The notes beneath the pieces were generated by a model. It saw nothing but the letters and a program-made list of their open reading frames with translations. It was not told the origin of the DNA and ran no database searches. Shown here in pieces: positions 63,976 to 64,000 of a stretch of 64,000 bases of DNA. The DNA is taken from positions 9,673,001-9,737,000 of the forward strand of contig NZ_CP030050.1 of assembly GCF_015291705.1 (NCBI RefSeq). Reading direction: 5' to 3'. The DNA is from Bradyrhizobium arachidis (GTDB taxonomy: Bacteria; Pseudomonadota; Alphaproteobacteria; Rhizobiales; Xanthobacteraceae). How positions within the stretch are numbered: the first letter of the stretch is position 1; each line of letters begins with the position of its first letter. The position numbers and the translations under genes were made by a program.

Positions 63976-64000
63976 GGCATTCTGCCTTTTCGTTCTTCTT

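Overview
The window is a dense, GC-rich chromosomal stretch with about 52 protein genes on both strands, short gaps, no rRNA, tRNA or CRISPR array, and no transposase. Gene content and protein style (a Sox sulfur-oxidation cluster, many ABC solute-binding proteins, acyl-CoA catabolism, a Baeyer-Villiger-type monooxygenase, an autotransporter) together with many GC-rich intergenic palindromes suggest an alphaproteobacterium of the Rhizobiales, most likely Bradyrhizobium or a close relative. That assignment is inference from gene content; no 16S gene or marker tree is available here.

Layout. 1-1128: C-terminal part of a prolyl-oligopeptidase-family hydrolase that enters from the left edge; 1251-1925: a DUF938 methyltransferase. 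2185-8224: sulfur oxidation, soxX-soxY-soxZ-soxA-soxK-like-soxB, a secreted DsrE-like protein, then a persulfide dioxygenase fused to a rhodanese. SoxCD, SoxVW and a Sox regulator are not in the window. 8305-13334: a small acidic protein, two MFS transporters and a D-aminoacylase-type amidohydrolase. 13480-17664: an AttEFGH-like ABC export operon (ATPase, double-FtsX permease, secreted lipocalin-like CrtC/AttH protein), then a MAPEG protein. 18352-24204: an orphan branched-chain-amino-acid-type binding protein and an RND efflux pair.

24533-33003: an iron-dependent dehydrogenase/maleylacetate reductase, an acyl-CoA ligase and a complete five-gene peptide/nickel-type ABC importer. 32975-33787: a CREST-superfamily (alkaline-ceramidase-like) membrane protein behind two TTGAAC-N3-GTTCAA-type palindromes. 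34046-46009: an acyl-CoA catabolic island with both subunits of a biotin-dependent acyl-CoA carboxylase, a BKACE-type beta-keto acid cleavage enzyme, an AraC regulator, a GST, two acyl-CoA dehydrogenases, a divergent acyl-CoA ligase and a binding protein.

46006-52651: a cell-surface region with a glycosyltransferase-like protein, an XRE regulator, a VIT/VWA protein carrying an LPKTAT sorting signal, its class-GN-type sortase and another glycosyltransferase. This Gram-negative sortase/substrate pair is the most unusual system in the window. 52819-63975: an ADP-forming acyl-CoA synthetase, an orphan MCE protein, a 1039-residue autotransporter, an FMO/BVMO-type monooxygenase, a secreted trypsin-like protease, a HAD hydrolase and mtnA (methionine salvage).

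Most intergenic gaps hold palindromic elements of several families (called A, B, C and so on here). They usually sit just after stop codons and may act as mRNA-end structures. Coding regions look intact; I saw no frameshifted gene.
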